A DNA stretch of 64,000 nt from Ahaetulla prasina. Its lineage: Eukaryota; Chordata; Lepidosauria; Squamata; Colubridae. The translations under genes and the position numbers were made by a program. The notes under the pieces are model-generated. The model was not told the origin of the DNA and made no database searches. It saw nothing but the letters and a program-made list of their open reading frames with translations. The stretch spans positions 36,711,520 through 36,775,519 of the forward strand of contig NC_080546.1 in assembly GCF_028640845.1 (NCBI RefSeq). Direction: 5' to 3'. Shown in pieces: positions 1 through 12,487 of this stretch (position 1 is its first letter; the number at the start of each line of letters is the position of its first letter).

Positions 1-5
1 TAATC

Positions 6-140
6 CATGGGTGTCAAACTCGTGGCGTCATATTGCCGTCACGTGACATATCGTGATTTTTTTTCCTTTCGCAGAGATGGGGTGGGCATGGCCTATGAGT
101 GATGCATCCAGGCTGCGGGGCACCAGTTTGACACCCCCTG
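6..140. mobile_element. hAT-like MITE, cut by the window edge on its target duplication
   Basis: A short element has inverted ends: the left end reads GGGTGTCAAACTCG and the right end reads GTTTGACACCCC. Bases 1-5 (taatc) match the last five bases of the octamer just after the right end (141-148), as expected for an 8-bp hAT target-site duplication whose first three bases lie outside the window. It has no coding capacity. The family assignment rests on end structure and duplication length only. Confidence 0.6.
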
Positions 141-258
141 CCCTAATCGAAAGACTCCCTCCAAAGTATAGTTCATATTCCTGCTATTCACCAATGCCTT
201 GTTCTGTCTTTGTTCATTAATATGATACATAAATTTTCACATCATCATTTTCCCTCCA

Positions 259-660
259 TTGTTGTTAGTTGCGAAGTTGTGTCTGACCCATCGTGACCCC
301 ATGGACAACGTTCCTCCAGGCCTTCCTATCCTCTACCATCCTCTGAGTCCATTTAAGCTCATGCCTACTGCTTCAGTGACTCCAGCCAGCCAGCTCAGTC
401 TCTGTCGTCCCATTCTTCTTTTGCCCTCAATCTTTCCAAGCATTAGGGTCTTCTCCAGTGAGTCCTTCCTTCTCATAAGTGGCCAATGTATTTCAGTTTC
501 ATCTTCAGGATCTGGCCTTCTAAAGAGCAGTCAGGGTTAATCTCCTCTAGGACTGGCTTGTTTGGTCGCCTTGCAGTCCAAGGGACTCACAGGAGTCTCC
601 TCCAGTACCATAGTTCAAAGGCCTCAATTCTTTGGCACTCAGCCTTTCTTATGGTCCAAT
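259..660 (-). mobile_element. BovB (RTE-clade) LINE fragment, 3' part of ORF2
   Basis: Minus-strand reading, with frame breaks, gives the C-terminal part of an RTE/BovB ORF2 product. The recognisable segments are an SLEKTLMLGKIEGKRR-like block, then RQRLSWLAGVTEAVGMSL, then a poorly conserved end at about 259. The fragment lacks endonuclease and reverse transcriptase catalytic motifs and is non-functional. BovB is abundant in squamates, which fits the other repeats here. Bases 661-905 show nothing recognisable. Confidence 0.8.
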
Positions 661-905
661 TTTCTTTCATTCTGTACCATACTATAAATTTTTATAAACC
701 AGTTGTAGTTTGTAATTGATTTTTTTATCATCATCATTTTTGCCAGCCTAAAAATAAGCAGCCATGAATTCATAATGTATCTCTGAAGTTGATTGATAGG
801 GGAATCTCAAAATCTATTGTTAAAGAGTTCTGTGTCTTGCTGCAGCTCATGCAAAATCTACTTCTGTCTGCAGCCTGACACACACTGATTTTTATCCCAA
901 ACAAG

Positions 906-1860
906 TTCTTATTTTTATTTATTTATTTATTACACAGTATATATAAGCATAAGCATGAAATAACTAAACAATATATAAGTATATATGTAAGCATGAGTAT
1001 ATAATAACTATATTAATTAAATATAGTTAATTAGATATAACTAAAGGAAACAACAGGACAGGAACGGTAGGCACACTTGTGCTCTTATACATGCACCTTA
1101 CAGACCTCTTAGGAATGGGGTGAGGTCAATAGTAAACAGTTTTTGGTTGAAGCTTTGGGGATTTTGGGAAGAGACGACAGAATCAGGTAGTGTATTCCAA
1201 GTATTAACAACTCTATTACTGAAGTCATATTTTCTACAATCAAGATTGGAGCGGTTAACATTAAGCTTAAATCTATTGTTGCAATTGAAGCTGAAGTAGT
1301 CTTCGACAGGAAGGACATTGTAATAGATGATTCTATGAGTTAAACTCAGGTCATGTCAAAGGCGGCATAGTTCTAAATTTTCTAAACCCAGGATTTCAAG
1401 TCTGGTGGCATAAGGTATTTTGTTGTATTCAGAAGAGTGGAGAACTCTTCTTGTAAAATATTTCTGGACAGGTTCAATTGTATTGATGTCAGAAATGTGG
1501 TATGGGTTCCAGACAGTCGAGCTGTATTCAAGAATTGGTCTAGCAAATGTTTTATATGCTCTGGTTAATAGTGTAGTGTTTTTGGAGAAGAAGCTACGCA
1601 AGATTAGGTTTACAACTCTTAAAGCTTTTTTTGCGATGTAGTTGCAGTGGGCTTTGGCACTTAGCTCATTTGATATGAAAACTCCAAGGTCTTTAACACG
1701 GTGGGGGGGGTCATCTGTAAGGTAATGTCCGTCAAGCTTGTATTTAGTGTTTAGGTTCTTTTTTCCAATATGTAAGACAGATCATTTGCTGGTTGAGATT
1801 TGGAGTTGCCAAGTTTTAGACCATTCAGATACAAAGTCTTGCTTGATGTCTTCTGCATCC
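906..1860 (-). mobile_element. CR1-clade LINE fragment (AAATA-tailed family), 3' end
   Basis: This is a minus-strand copy of the LINE family that appears most completely at 51.8-56.8 kb. The 3' tail is the A/T-rich (AAATA)-like run at 906-935. Minus-strand frames encode the post-RT region, including RSFFSKNTTLLTRAYKTFARP and a DINTIEPVQKYFTRRVLHS block. The match extends to about 1860, where the reading corresponds to the segment downstream of the RT active site. It is 5'-truncated and frame-broken. Confidence 0.85.
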
Positions 1861-3368
1861 CAGTTGCGTGGAAGGAACACAGACAACCTGATTAGTGAAT
1901 CTAATTATCTTAGATTTGCAGTCACAGTCCTCATCCCCTTTTTTTTGTCTGATTTGGTTTTTGTCTGCTTATTTAAGCAACATTTATTCTTCCTGAATAA
2001 TATAGCGGTGAAACAAAGAGCAAGGTTAAGAGAAGGAATACTGCAAACTTTTCAAAAGAAGTAAATAAGATAATCTGTCACTTATCTTCGATTCGACTGC
2101 AGCTATCTTTTTTTATGTGATAAAACATTTATTTTTTTTAAAAAAAATCCTATTGTCTAACAATCCTGAATAACTGCACTATTTATTATGTATCAATCAT
2201 CAGGAAAAAGTTATCGATACAAAATCCTTTCTGTTTCTGACGCATAAAAGATCAATGAATAGATGACCCAATTGAAAGACTGCCTGCTTATGCTGGCATT
2301 GATATAACTCGATTCTCAGTGTGTTAAAGCAAACAACTAGCACTATAATTGCTGCACATGATGTTCTTCAGCAAAAATACACTATAAACAATTTCTTTAC
2401 CTTAAGAGAAGAGAAGGCATTGAAGTATATCTTATGCAAACAGATAGAATAAAAGATCCAAGATTTTTCTGAGAAGGCACTGCAAACTTTTCAAAATGTG
2501 ACCAAATGCAGTTGGCAAAGATTTATATTACTACAGGACTGGGAACTATAATTTGGTGAACTTTGGGTGGATGAGGAAATGCCTTGCTAAAGTGGTGATT
2601 GCAACTGAGGTTAGGAATTTCATTTTTTGAGACCTTGGAAAGCTACAAGAAATGCAATGTTATCCACAGGGAAGTCACAACCTCCCAGACATAAAAATAA
2701 GTTTTAAAAAAGCGCACCTTGACTTTTTTGATCTTCCAGATATATCCCTGAAGAGATGACTTAATTCTCAGAAAACAAAAAGTGCTACTGCATGATTAGC
2801 CTCCTTGATTTCTGGAGAAAAATTGTCCCCCCTCAGAACGCTCCACTCAAGTGCCAGGCAGTCAGTTGGAGCCACTGTGGTCCAGATGGACCAAGGCCCC
2901 CAGCTGAGGGATATCTCGTTCTGAGGGATCCTCCAAGGCCGAGATTTGCTAAATTTTAAGGGATTAAATTGCAGCAAACATCCACCTTTACAAAAAAAAG
3001 CCGGAGCGATGATTTGAAAAATTACAGAATTAGACTTCTAAACTAAATCAGTAAAGAGTTTGTTAAATGTTTGTATTGAAAATTGTGGGATGACTGGGGA
3101 AGAAGCCAATTTTTAAAAGGTTAGTGTATACCACTGCTTCATATTACAATACTTAATGAGATGTCTTATAACAACAATACAAACTCTTTATTCACAGCTT
3201 TTATAGATTTAAACACAATATTTTATTCCATTTTCAGATCAAAATTATGTATTAAATCATGGATGACCAGCATTTTTCAAACATGAGCCATTTTTGTTAA
3301 ATATTTATATAAATGATTTTATGATTTATTTGAATCATTTGAAACTTTAGTTCCAGCTTAGTCTATGC
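1861..3368. other. No recognisable gene; AT-rich intergenic DNA
   Basis: Short open frames are present on both strands (for example 2768-2977 minus), but none shows a motif, a splice context or similarity to a known family. The segment near 2780-2980 is somewhat GC-richer and may be a decayed repeat that I cannot name. Confidence 0.5.
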
Positions 3369-3430
3369 CAATGCTTCTCAACCTTGGTACTTTAAAATGG
3401 GTAGACCTTCAACTCTCAGAATTCGCCATC
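3369..3430. mobile_element. Decayed hAT-type MITE end
   Basis: The stretch resembles the common reptile hAT MITE end (TGCTTCTCAACCTTGG followed by CTTCAACTCTCAGAATTC). Only one end is visible, so it is a fragment. A related remnant occurs at about 63.33-63.39 kb. Bases 3431-4376 show nothing else recognisable. Confidence 0.45.
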
Positions 3431-4384
3431 TAATATGTCTACATTGAAATCAACCAAGACGGTGTCTTTTTTCCCCCTCCAGGATTCTAGTGAATAGCAC
3501 TGTGCTTAACTTCCTAAGTCCGCCTCTCTCTGTCCTTTACAATAGTGACTACTAGCTGTAAATGGTCACTCCACAACACTTCGACATTGCCATGTAGCAT
3601 GATTTTAACATGGTTCAGGGGCTCATTATCAATTAAATCATCTGTATGTTTTCTAACAGAAAAGAGAGGATGATTTAGGCTCTGTGCATCCAATCACAGC
3701 TGAAAATCATTGAGGCTTATCTTCCCAGAAACATTGTTCAAAGGATTCTGCTATATATGAATAACATCCATAGTATATGTGAATGAACAAATAAAATCAA
3801 GATTTATGAATCTTAATATTGATCATATTCTGTAACACAATTAAGGATAGGCCCCTGCTGTACTTGTATCCTCTCCAGGTACGTTGTTTGGAGTCTGGGT
3901 ATTGAATTTGGGCCCTCTGGTTGTTGCCTAGAATTAATTTATCTCTTCTGCTGGTTAAGAATGCAGAAATCATTTTGTATTGGTAACACTCTCTGTAGAA
4001 AATCTTCCACCACACAGTTCTGTTTTTTTGTAGGATAACTTTCGACAATACACAGAATCAACAGAACTCTAACAACATTCATAATAATGCAACAACTGTA
4101 GCCTTCTGAAACCTACTTGATTTGGATAAAAATACTATAGATATTTTACTTTCTAACTGATTCTGTGTTCATATATATAGAATACTGGAAGTTCATAATC
4201 TGTTGAATCCTTTGCAAATCTAATGGCATTGGTAAAGTTGCAAAATGTTCATCCTCCCATTCTAAAAAAAAAGAAATGAGACATAGTGGAGATCAGTTTT
4301 TCTGCAAAAGTGATGTTTATTTTGTGTTGGGGAGAAGAAGGAACTTCACCTTTTACTGTCAGCAACATTTACGTAACATTTATG

Positions 4385-4521
4385 CAGTGGTGGGATTCAA
4401 ATAATTTAATAACCGGTTCTCTGCCCTAATGATTTCTTCCAACTACCAGTTCACCAAACTGCTCAGAAAGTTAACAACCGGTTCTCCCGAAGTGGTGCAA
4501 ACTGGCTGAATCCCACCACTG
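4385..4521. mobile_element. hAT MITE with perfect 8-bp target duplication
   Basis: The 137-bp element has terminal inverted repeats starting CAGTGGTGGGATTCA and ending TGAATCCCACCACTG. It is flanked by identical octamers catttatg at 4377-4384 and 4522-4529. Eight-bp duplications and CAG/CTG ends are typical of hAT elements. It is non-coding. A second, inverted and more diverged copy lies at 10187-10323. Confidence 0.85.
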
Positions 4522-5215
4522 CATTTATGTAACAATACAGCTTAGATTTTTGAAACATACATTGATTTCAATAAAACACTGTAGATACGTTACCTTCTAT
4601 ATGGTCCTCTGTTCCATGGCTTGTAGAAAATAGGGATCCATAATCTGTTGAGCCCATTGTGAATCACTGAAAAAGTTGCAAAGAACAAATTGGCATCAGT
4701 ATTTATCATCTTCCAAACGCAGGCCTTTTATTTTTTAAAATGTGCAGGAGTTTAAACTGTTGAACTTTACAGCACTCTGTACCTAACAGTCAGTGCACTT
4801 GCCCATAATCAGAAGCTCTGACATGTCTGAGCACTGTATATCTTCTCATTCCTACTCCTTTTTTAGCAGCTGTCCCAAATACACCTCTACAGAATCACAG
4901 TTCTGTCATTTATCCATTAACAACTATCACTGATTTTTGTTGGATTGTAGATTTGCAGGGTTGTTATGGGTTTGTATGTGAGTTTAATGCCCTGTTAAAT
5001 TTTCCTGGCTTTGCTGGAGAGGTTAGAATGAATTTTAATAAAGGTCATGCTTCACAATGTTTATCTGCATTTGTGTTATCAATTAAATTAGCAAACTTTG
5101 TGTTTTAGCTTTGCAGACAGTAAAATGCTATCTGTGATTTCCCTGTTTGAAGGTGTGCTGTTTAAACTGCCTAGGATTAAATCCTTTTTTAGAAAAACAG
5201 GGGTTAAATCAGGGG

Positions 5216-5530
5216 TGAAATCCAGCAGGTTCTGACATGTTCTGGAGAACCCGTAGCGGAATTTTTGAGTAGTTCGGACAACTGGCAAATACCACCTCTG
5301 GCTGGTCCCAGAGTGGGGTGGGAATGGGGATTTTGCAGTATCCTTCCCCTGGAGCGAGGTGGGAATGGGGATTTTGCAGTATCCTTCCCCTGGAGTGGGG
5401 TAGAAATGGGGATTTTGCAGTATTCTTCCCCTGCCACGTCTACCAAGCCACACCCACCAAGCCACAGCACGCCCACCAAGCCACACCCACAGAACCAGTA
5501 GTAAAAAAAATTGAATTTCACCACCAGGTT
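5216..5530. mobile_element. MITE with internal 41-bp tandem repeats
   Basis: The element runs from a GGGGTGAAATCCAGCAGG end to a TTGAATTTCACCACC end. Three tandem units of about 41 bp occupy roughly 5321-5440, each containing ATGGGGATTTTGCAGTAT; the block starts recur at 5321, 5362 and 5403. Open frames across it on both strands come from this repetition and are not genes. Other copies are at 20795-21022 (reduced) and 63395-63725. Confidence 0.75.
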
Positions 5531-7092
5531 AAATGTCTGTGTATTTCAGGTTCAAGTACACAAACTATGCTTCTTTTTGCTTTACAAAAAGTATGCAGGA
5601 CTCTGTATTTTTATGTCTGTAGGTGTGTGTTTCAGGTTATCAAGCGCAAGCTGTTTTAACTTTAGAAAAGCATAGTGTTTCGTTAATTAAATGAAGGTGA
5701 TTAATCTGAATACGTCATACCCAGTTAGGGTTATGACCTTGTGACTCCTGCATTGTGTGGGGATGAAGGTTATCCATGTCATTCATGGGAGGAGTTTTAT
5801 GTGTGTCATATATGGAAGAGGAAAGTTATGCACATCGCATCTGGTTAGGGTCATGACTTGATTACATCACTGATTAAATCTACAGATAAGCTACCACTGA
5901 AAAAAGTACACACTATTACTACACTCATATAAGGGTATGAGTTAATATATAACATTTGTGTCTCTCTGCTTTGAGAGTTTAAGGGAAGGTGGACTGAATA
6001 TATCATTCTGAGATCTCCTGATTTCAAGGGATAAATCCAAGATATGAATTTGTTATTTATCTCTGAAAGTCTTTGAGTTCCAAAAATGAGACTAGGACAC
6101 AGTATATTGCTATGTGCCTTAATTAAATAAGGTGCTGTTGAATAATTAATATGGATTTTTCTGTTATGGATCTGTACTAATACAGATCTTTCTGTGAATT
6201 AACAACCTTTTTGATGTTTAATTAGTTTTAATTAATATAACGCTAGTGTAAATTCTGAATGTTTTGTAATATAGACTTTTTTCTTTGTATTTCATCATTT
6301 TAACAAGAGAATAATAATTTTTAAAAATTAAAAAGTTTACATCCCCATATGCTCTGAGATCTCTTTTTGGAATCACTATGAAAGCTTCACATAGACCTTC
6401 TTTACTATTCTCAATCTCACAGGAAGCTAGGCAAACAAATTGCTGTTTGCTAGAGGAAAATTATCTATTTTGAATTGACAAATATTTGTCCGCTCTGTTC
6501 TTCTGACACAGACATAAGGTACAGCGAAAAGTGAAATGATCTTCTCTGTACACGCAAACTATCTCAGTGTAACGAATCTGAAAAGAAGAATGCACTTAGC
6601 TTTTGTACACTGAGCATATTATGCACCTAAATGTTTTTATTTATGAGGAAAAAAATAATTGAAAAATGCTTTCAGCTCATAAAAAATTCATAAAGGAAAT
6701 AATATGTTGATTTCATCTACTATTGAAGACGGAACATTGTGGCAAGTCAAATTCCTGAGAGAGCAACAAAAGAATTACATAAATTCTTTTTAAAAACTGA
6801 CAGCCAATTTGTGTGTCAGAACTAGGCAGACTTTGAAGCAGCTTTATGAGGATGGTTGTTTTGTCTATTGCAGTCTTCAAAACAGACAAATTAAAATTAG
6901 AGCAGCCATTCTTCTCCCAAGTTGAGTATCCAAGAGTCCCAAAACATTTGCAGAATTTTAGACTGGGTAAGATCTAAAGTTATGTATAGACTGAATGCTA
7001 CATAATTTTTTAAAATTGAGACAGAAAATACAAAACAATGGTGGGATTTTTTTCTCACCTTTTTTTCTTTATCCTCCCTGATAGAGGCAAAG
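5531..7092. other. No recognisable gene
   Basis: AT-rich sequence with no open frame of note, no splice-bounded conserved exon and no repeat end that I could identify. Confidence 0.5.
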
Positions 7093-7205
7093 GGAGCCAG
7101 TTTGATGTTTAGTGGTCAAAGTTCTAGATTAGAAACCCATGAGTTCTAGTCCTGTCTTAGAGACAAAGCCAACTGGGTGATCTGGGCCAGTGACAAGAGA
7201 GAAAA
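7093..7205 (+). mobile_element. tRNA-derived SINE fragment
   Basis: The sequence GCCAGTTTGATGTTTAGTGG resembles an A-box and GAGTTCTAGTCC a B-box of a tRNA-like SINE head. The following CTGGGTGATCTGGGCCAGTG block is typical of a widespread reptile SINE body. No clear 3' tail is left. Confidence 0.6.
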
Positions 7206-7559
7206 CCACAAAAAGCAACTGGAACAAACCATGACTCTGGAACACACAAAAATGTTGACAGCCACCTTCAAGATTGCACCTCTATGACAAACTGGGAGAA
7301 AAATCATCTCCAGACCAATCTGCTCAAGCTAAATCCAGGGGGCAAAAATATACTTGGACTATAAAAAGTAATCATCATGTCCAGCCCACTATTCATCACA
7401 GAACACAATATCCAACAGAAAGACCTCAACTATAACATAGATTATATTAATTAGTTAGAATTCTTTGTAGCCTTACAAGCAGCATTTAAAACCACAGGAC
7501 TTGCCATAAAGACCAAGAAAACATAAATTAAACAATAACACCAGAGATCGGAAAAATAC

Positions 7560-9030
7560 AGAATCAGAACCAGGTCAAAGCAGAGGACAGGGCAACTTTC
7601 AGAAACTTAAAGGCGGCCCAAACCATCACTTGTCCTCCTAGCAGACAAAGGCCAAACCATTGTTATCATGGTCAAACCATAATACATACAAAAAGACAAA
7701 GAATTACTGGAAGACAAAGAAACCTATATTCTGTTAAATACCAATTTAATACAGAAATTTAACAACCTGATCAAGGGAATCCATAACAACCTAACTAAAC
7801 AAGATCAAATCCCAAAAGAAAACCATGCTTCTTCCCACGCTCCCATGCTTCTGTGGAAGCTCAAAAATACATAAGCCCATATAGCTGTGTGTCCAATTGT
7901 ATCATTACCAGGTATCTCAACCTACAACATAGTGAAAAACTTACAAGAAGCTTGGACATCTCACAGAGGAGAGTGAATATTTTATCAACTCCTTACTACA
8001 GTGCCTCCAGAGAAACAAAAACCTAACAATAGAAGATGAAATTATGATTTGCAGTATTCCATGTCACAACACTCTTTACAGCCATAGTTCTGAACTAGTG
8101 AAAGAATCCATGGCAATAGTACTATAAAAGGTAAAGGTTCCCTCGCATGTATGTGCTAGTCGTTGCCGACTCTAGGGGGCAGTGCTCATCTCCATTTCAA
8201 AGCTGAAGAGCCAGCGCTATCCGAAGACATCTCCATGGTCATGTGACCGGCATGACTAAACGCCAAAAACACACAGAACACTGTTACCTTCCCACCAAAG
8301 GTGGTCCCTATTTTTGTACTTGCATTTTTTACGTGCTTTCGAATTGCTAGGTTGGCAGGAGCTGGGACAAGTAATGGGAGCTCACCCGTTACGCGGCACT
8401 AGGGATTCGAACTGCTGAACTGCCGACCTTTTGATCGACAAGCTCAGCGTCTTATCCACTGAGCCACAATGTCCCATAATAGTACAATACAACACAACAA
8501 ATTTAACCCTTAAACACACCAAGATACTCAGCATATGGACCACAACAACCTCTACCTCACTATTTACTTTCAGTTTAATATATTAACAAATAAGGAATAG
8601 CCATGGAATCACCAGCTTGGGACTCATAGCAGAGATCACAGCAACTAGAAACTAGCTTTCCCATGCATACAATCAAAAGTATGATCATCATAATAAAAAA
8701 AAAGGAATCACTAAGGAAGACACATGCATCAATCAATAACATCTTTCCAAAAGAATAAAAATCACAAGGGAAGAAGAAAGCAACAACATACTGCCCTTCC
8801 TGGATATTCGTATCAGCAGGAGAAATGACAACAGATTAGAAGTGCAGGTCTATCAAAAAGCACTAACCAAGTGTTCCATTATCAAAGTAACAAGCCAACC
8901 ACCAACAAAAGGAGCAGGGTAGGATCATTATTCAAACAAAAAAATGCACTACCGCAACCCAAAAAAAACAGAAAAAGGAAATAGATTGCCTATACAATAT
9001 CTTTCAATAAAATGGAACTCCCCAAAAGCA
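7560..9030 (+). mobile_element. Decayed Penelope-like element, split by a SINE
   Basis: Plus-strand frames, broken by many stops, contain Penelope-like RT landmarks in order. An ADKGQTIVIM block is near 7640. A segment aligning with the SFDVVSLFT..P region is near 8035-8110. After the nested SINE come a segment like GSP..LIAEI near 8600 and an EEESNNILPFLDIRISR block near 8770-8820. The GIY-YIG endonuclease was not recognised. The element is old and inactive. Bases 7206-7559 may be its 5' part, but I could not identify motifs there. Confidence 0.7.
8123..8477 (-). mobile_element. tRNA-derived Sauria-type SINE inserted in the Penelope remnant
   Basis: Minus-strand reading begins at the tRNA-like head (GTGGCTCAGTGGATAAGACG, then GGTCGGCAGTTCG and GTTCGAATCCC). 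The body follows and ends near 8125. An 8-bp duplication aatagtac flanks it at 8115-8122 and 8478-8485, giving clean boundaries and placing the insertion after that of the Penelope-like element. Confidence 0.85.
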
Positions 9031-10186
9031 AAAATAAGGGTTAGAATTTTAATCAAATAATTGCCTGAAAGCTTGAGAAAGGGGTATAGGAGAGAGAAGA
9101 GACGGAAATGAAATCAATCAATTTCCAGTACCTGATGAATTTTATTCCCTCAAAACAAGCAAGAAAAACCACACATATTTTCAAAAATCCTCATTTGTCT
9201 CTAGGAGTTTAGCTTTAAGGTGAGTTAAATGAGATTTTACATACTGAAAAATATCCCAGTTGTTTGTGACTTTTTAACATCTATAAATGTAAATATAAAT
9301 TTTGTTTCAAATCCTCAGGTTTCAGTTACACTTTTTTCTAGTGATGATCTATGTTCACTTTTATAAATATGGCTTATTGTGTGCGGATACTTTTTTGTTC
9401 ATTTATCTTCACAAAATCTCCATTAGCAGGCTGATTTCCATTGTATCATCACCAGAATGGACAGGAATCTCTGAGCCCTTGTGTGATGTGATCTCATTCA
9501 ATTTGTGACATCAGTTTCCCATGGGAATTGTAACCTTTGAAACTCCCTATTCATATGTTATACTTCTTCAGGTGAATAAAACAAAGCAATTTCAGATCTT
9601 TATGAACACTTGAGAAAGGATCATTGAAAAAATAGAAAAGGAATGGAGAAGGAAATGAAAAGTATGAAAAATTGCCTCTAGTTGTAACGTGTATCAATAA
9701 CAGGCAGAGTTGTCAGATAGATGCAATATAGCCAGATGTTTTAGATTTTCTTCTCATAACCAATTGGCACAGTTAGGAAAATATTTTTTTATAAAAAGGA
9801 AGTCCACACTGAACTGATTAAATCATCATGTATTCTGTTTTCTCCTTTGCCAAAAGTCTAATGAGATGAATGTGTTTGCAATTACTCAAATACATAGCTT
9901 TGCTTTAAATTAATAATAATTATTTATAGTTTGCAGTTCCAACTGAACCATTGTTTTTCTTATTCAGTCAGAGATCTGAGTATTCTATCAAGTGTAATTC
10001 CAAATAACCATCACACATGCATTTTTGTATATATCAATTATTTGTAGGTATATTGTATGCTTTGCTTATAAGTCCCCCCCCCCAATTCATGAAGCATGTA
10101 ATGTTGTTTGATTACAGGTAATTATGTGGCTGGACTCATAAATTGTATTAATCCATAAAATGGTTAATTAGGATTTTGTTTAGTAC
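9031..10186. other. No recognisable gene
   Basis: AT-rich sequence. The open frame at 9302-9508 has no motif or splice context. A short poly-C run is present near 10074-10083. Confidence 0.45.
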
Positions 10187-10323
10187 CAGTGGTGGGATTC
10201 AGCCAGTTCGCACCACTTCGGGAGAATTGGTTGTTAACTTTCTGAGCAGTTTGGTGAACTGATTGTTGGAAGAAATCATTAGGGCAGAGAACCAGTTGTT
10301 AAATTATTTGAATCCCACCACTG
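10187..10323. mobile_element. hAT MITE, second copy (inverted relative to 4385-4521)
   Basis: It has the same ends (CAGTGGTGGGATTCA and TGAATCCCACCACTG with changes) and the same 137-bp length as the copy at 4385, in opposite orientation. Flanking octamers tttagtac (10179-10186) and cttagtgc (10324-10331) agree at six of eight positions, so this insertion looks older. Confidence 0.8.
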
Positions 10324-10424
10324 CTTAGTGCCCAATGTGACTCCAACCATGGTTTGTTTGTAGGTGGCCCCAAATTTTTTCAGTTGGAGTATACCTGAAA
10401 ATTTGAAAATACTGTATGTGCTCT

Positions 10425-10667
10425 TGTTCTGTTTAGAACTCAAGTGGGTGTGGCAATGACTGAGGTGAGACAGATCTTAAATATGGCTAGCATTTATTTC
10501 TAACAGTGCAACTCCATGGCAACAGTCAACAACAGACCAACAACAAATTTGCCCATTTGACAACTCTTTTATACTCGGCTGTCAAACGGGCAGCCAATCA
10601 GGAACAAGATAGAAATCCCTCGTCTCCACTAGGGAAATGGACCAGAGGGAGAACTTAGAACACAACA
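10425..10667 (-). repeat. Gypsy 3' LTR (minus-strand sense)
   Basis: The 243-bp repeat matches 12680-12934 over its length with scattered substitutions. It starts TG and ends CA. The purine-rich tract on the minus strand next to 10668 marks it as the 3' LTR. Confidence 0.85.
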
Positions 10668-10784
10668 CTCCTTCCCACCTAGTCTGCGCATGCGTAGTCC
10701 TGTAGATACGCTGGGTGTCTTCGGATTCATTCGGATCTTCAGGCCTCTGTCACTGTGGAGGGTTCTGGTTGGCAAGTTACAAGG

Positions 10785-11060
10785 GCTGGGAAGTGGCTCA
10801 CCAGGCTAATGCAGCCTGTTATTAACACACAGCTGCCTGCAATTACAATTACTGCAGGCTCGAGTCCCACCAGGCCCAAGGTTGACTCAGCCTTCCATCC
10901 TTTATAAGGTAGGTAAAATGAGGACCCAGATTGTTGGGGGGGCAATAAGTTGACTTTGTATATAAATATACAAATAGGATGAGACTATTGCCTTACACAA
11001 TGTAAGCCGCCCTGAGTCTTCGGAGAAGGGCGGGATATAAATTCAAATTAAAAAAAAAAC
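10785..11060 (+). mobile_element. tRNA-derived SINE with LINE-like 3' tail
   Basis: The head reads AAGTGGCTCACCAGGC and TGCAGGCTCGAGTCCC. The body is GACTCAGCCTTCCATCC and AATGAGGACCCAG. The 3' end is CCGCCCTGAGTCTTCGG, then AGGGCGGGATATAAAT and poly-A. It is inserted within the gypsy internal region. A second copy is at 34525-34796. The 3' tail resembles the end of the L2-like LINE at 32447-32885. Confidence 0.85.
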
Positions 11061-12313
11061 TTCTTTTGGTGGATTATTACTTTGCACCTTCAATGCTGGA
11101 CTTTCTGGAGGGTGAACTGCAGGAGGAACCCAAGTCCTTGGGTTCATTTTGTTGGGGTTTCTGGGCTCCATTCGAGGTGAGGGGTTGGCTTATCTTGAGT
11201 GCGTAGCAATGGGAAGATTTTCCGGCATGGAATCGTCTGACGATTGTCGTGCCGAGGCATTCCATCGGCCTCTAAGTTGATCACAGTGGCACTGCAACAA
11301 CCTGCCATCATCTAACCCTACCCTGTAAAATCAGGGCCCGGTGATCCCTGCTATTTTGCCAGGCAGCCACAAGGGATGGCCTCCATAATTCCGGGTGTAC
11401 ACTGTGTCGCCCATGTTAAATGAGAGGGGTATGCCAGTGGAGTCAAGGGGCCTTGGTGAGTACTGGGGGTGCAGCCTATCTAAGGTGGTCCACAACTGCC
11501 TGCTCATGAATAATTCCGCAGGGCTTTTGTTTGTGAGTGGTCAAGGCATGGTGAGCTGCACTAAGAGGTACTCTTGCCAATTCCCAGGGCCCATTTTTCA
11601 CTAGTGCTTCTTTAGAGGATCAGACAATCCATTCTGCAAAACCATTACTGGCCGGATGAAATGGGAAAATCAGACCATGGCGGATCCCTAGTCTGGCTAA
11701 AAAGATCTCAAATGTTGCAGACGTTAGTTGTGGGCCATTGTCCAACACCAACAAGTACGGCAGCCCATGAGTGGCAAACTCATTCTGAAGAGCCACTTGG
11801 AGTAAGCATCAGCCACTACTAAAAAAACTTGTCCCTGGAATGGTCCTGCAAAATCTATATGTATGCGGGACCACGGTGCCCTCAGGTTTTCCCATTCCTG
11901 GGCCTGTGATTTAGGCAGTAAGGGCCTGGCTTCCTGGCCCTGATGGCAAATGGATACCTATTCAGTTATTTCTTGATCCAATTTGGGCTACCAAAGGTAA
12001 CTCCTCCCCAGGGCTTTCATCCTCAGATGCCCAGGTGGCCTTGGTGTAAGGTCTTAAGGATAGAACATCTGAGTGAGGGGGGAACCTTGACCCAGTGTAC
12101 CAAAAGGAGGCAGACAGCTCATGCTGCCTCATTTTATAAGACTGTAGCTTGGGGCTGACAGGTCCTTGAGGCCGTCCCTTCTGTACCCAGTCTAAAATCT
12201 TGGAGGTTACCTGATCCCATGCAGAATGCCTGGCAATATAAGCGGCGGTCACCAGGAGGGGGAAACTGTCAATCACTAAGACGACGAGGCAGATGCTGGG
12301 TCTTCCACGATGA

Positions 12314-12487
12314 TTCATAGAGGGCAATGGCTGAGCACATCAGCATTGCAGAGGTGTTTTCCAGGGTGGTAAGTCAGGGAGTAGTTGTATGCCACTGTGT
12401 TCCTGGTGGCATACAACTACTCCCTGACCTACCACCCTGGAAAACACCTCTGCAATGCTGATGTGCTCAGCCATTGCCCTCTATGAA
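12314..12487. repeat. Long hairpin: 82-bp inverted repeat with 10-nt loop
   Basis: Arms are 12314-12395 and 12406-12487 with one mismatch; the loop is 12396-12405. Read on the plus strand, the right arm encodes YHPGKHLCNADVLS, a conserved linker segment downstream of gypsy RNase H. The left arm encodes the same on the minus strand, which is the element's own sense. The right arm is therefore an inverted copy that replaces pol sequence. Confidence 0.95.

Noticed and set aside
5088..5524. Overlapping minus-strand frames of 132 and 106 codons
   Set aside because: They cover the 41-bp tandem repeats of a MITE; the peptide repeats only reflect those units.
8390..8477. tRNA gene on the minus strand
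   Set aside because: A- and B-box motifs are present, but the sequence cannot fold as a full tRNA and is continuous with a SINE body flanked by a target duplication.
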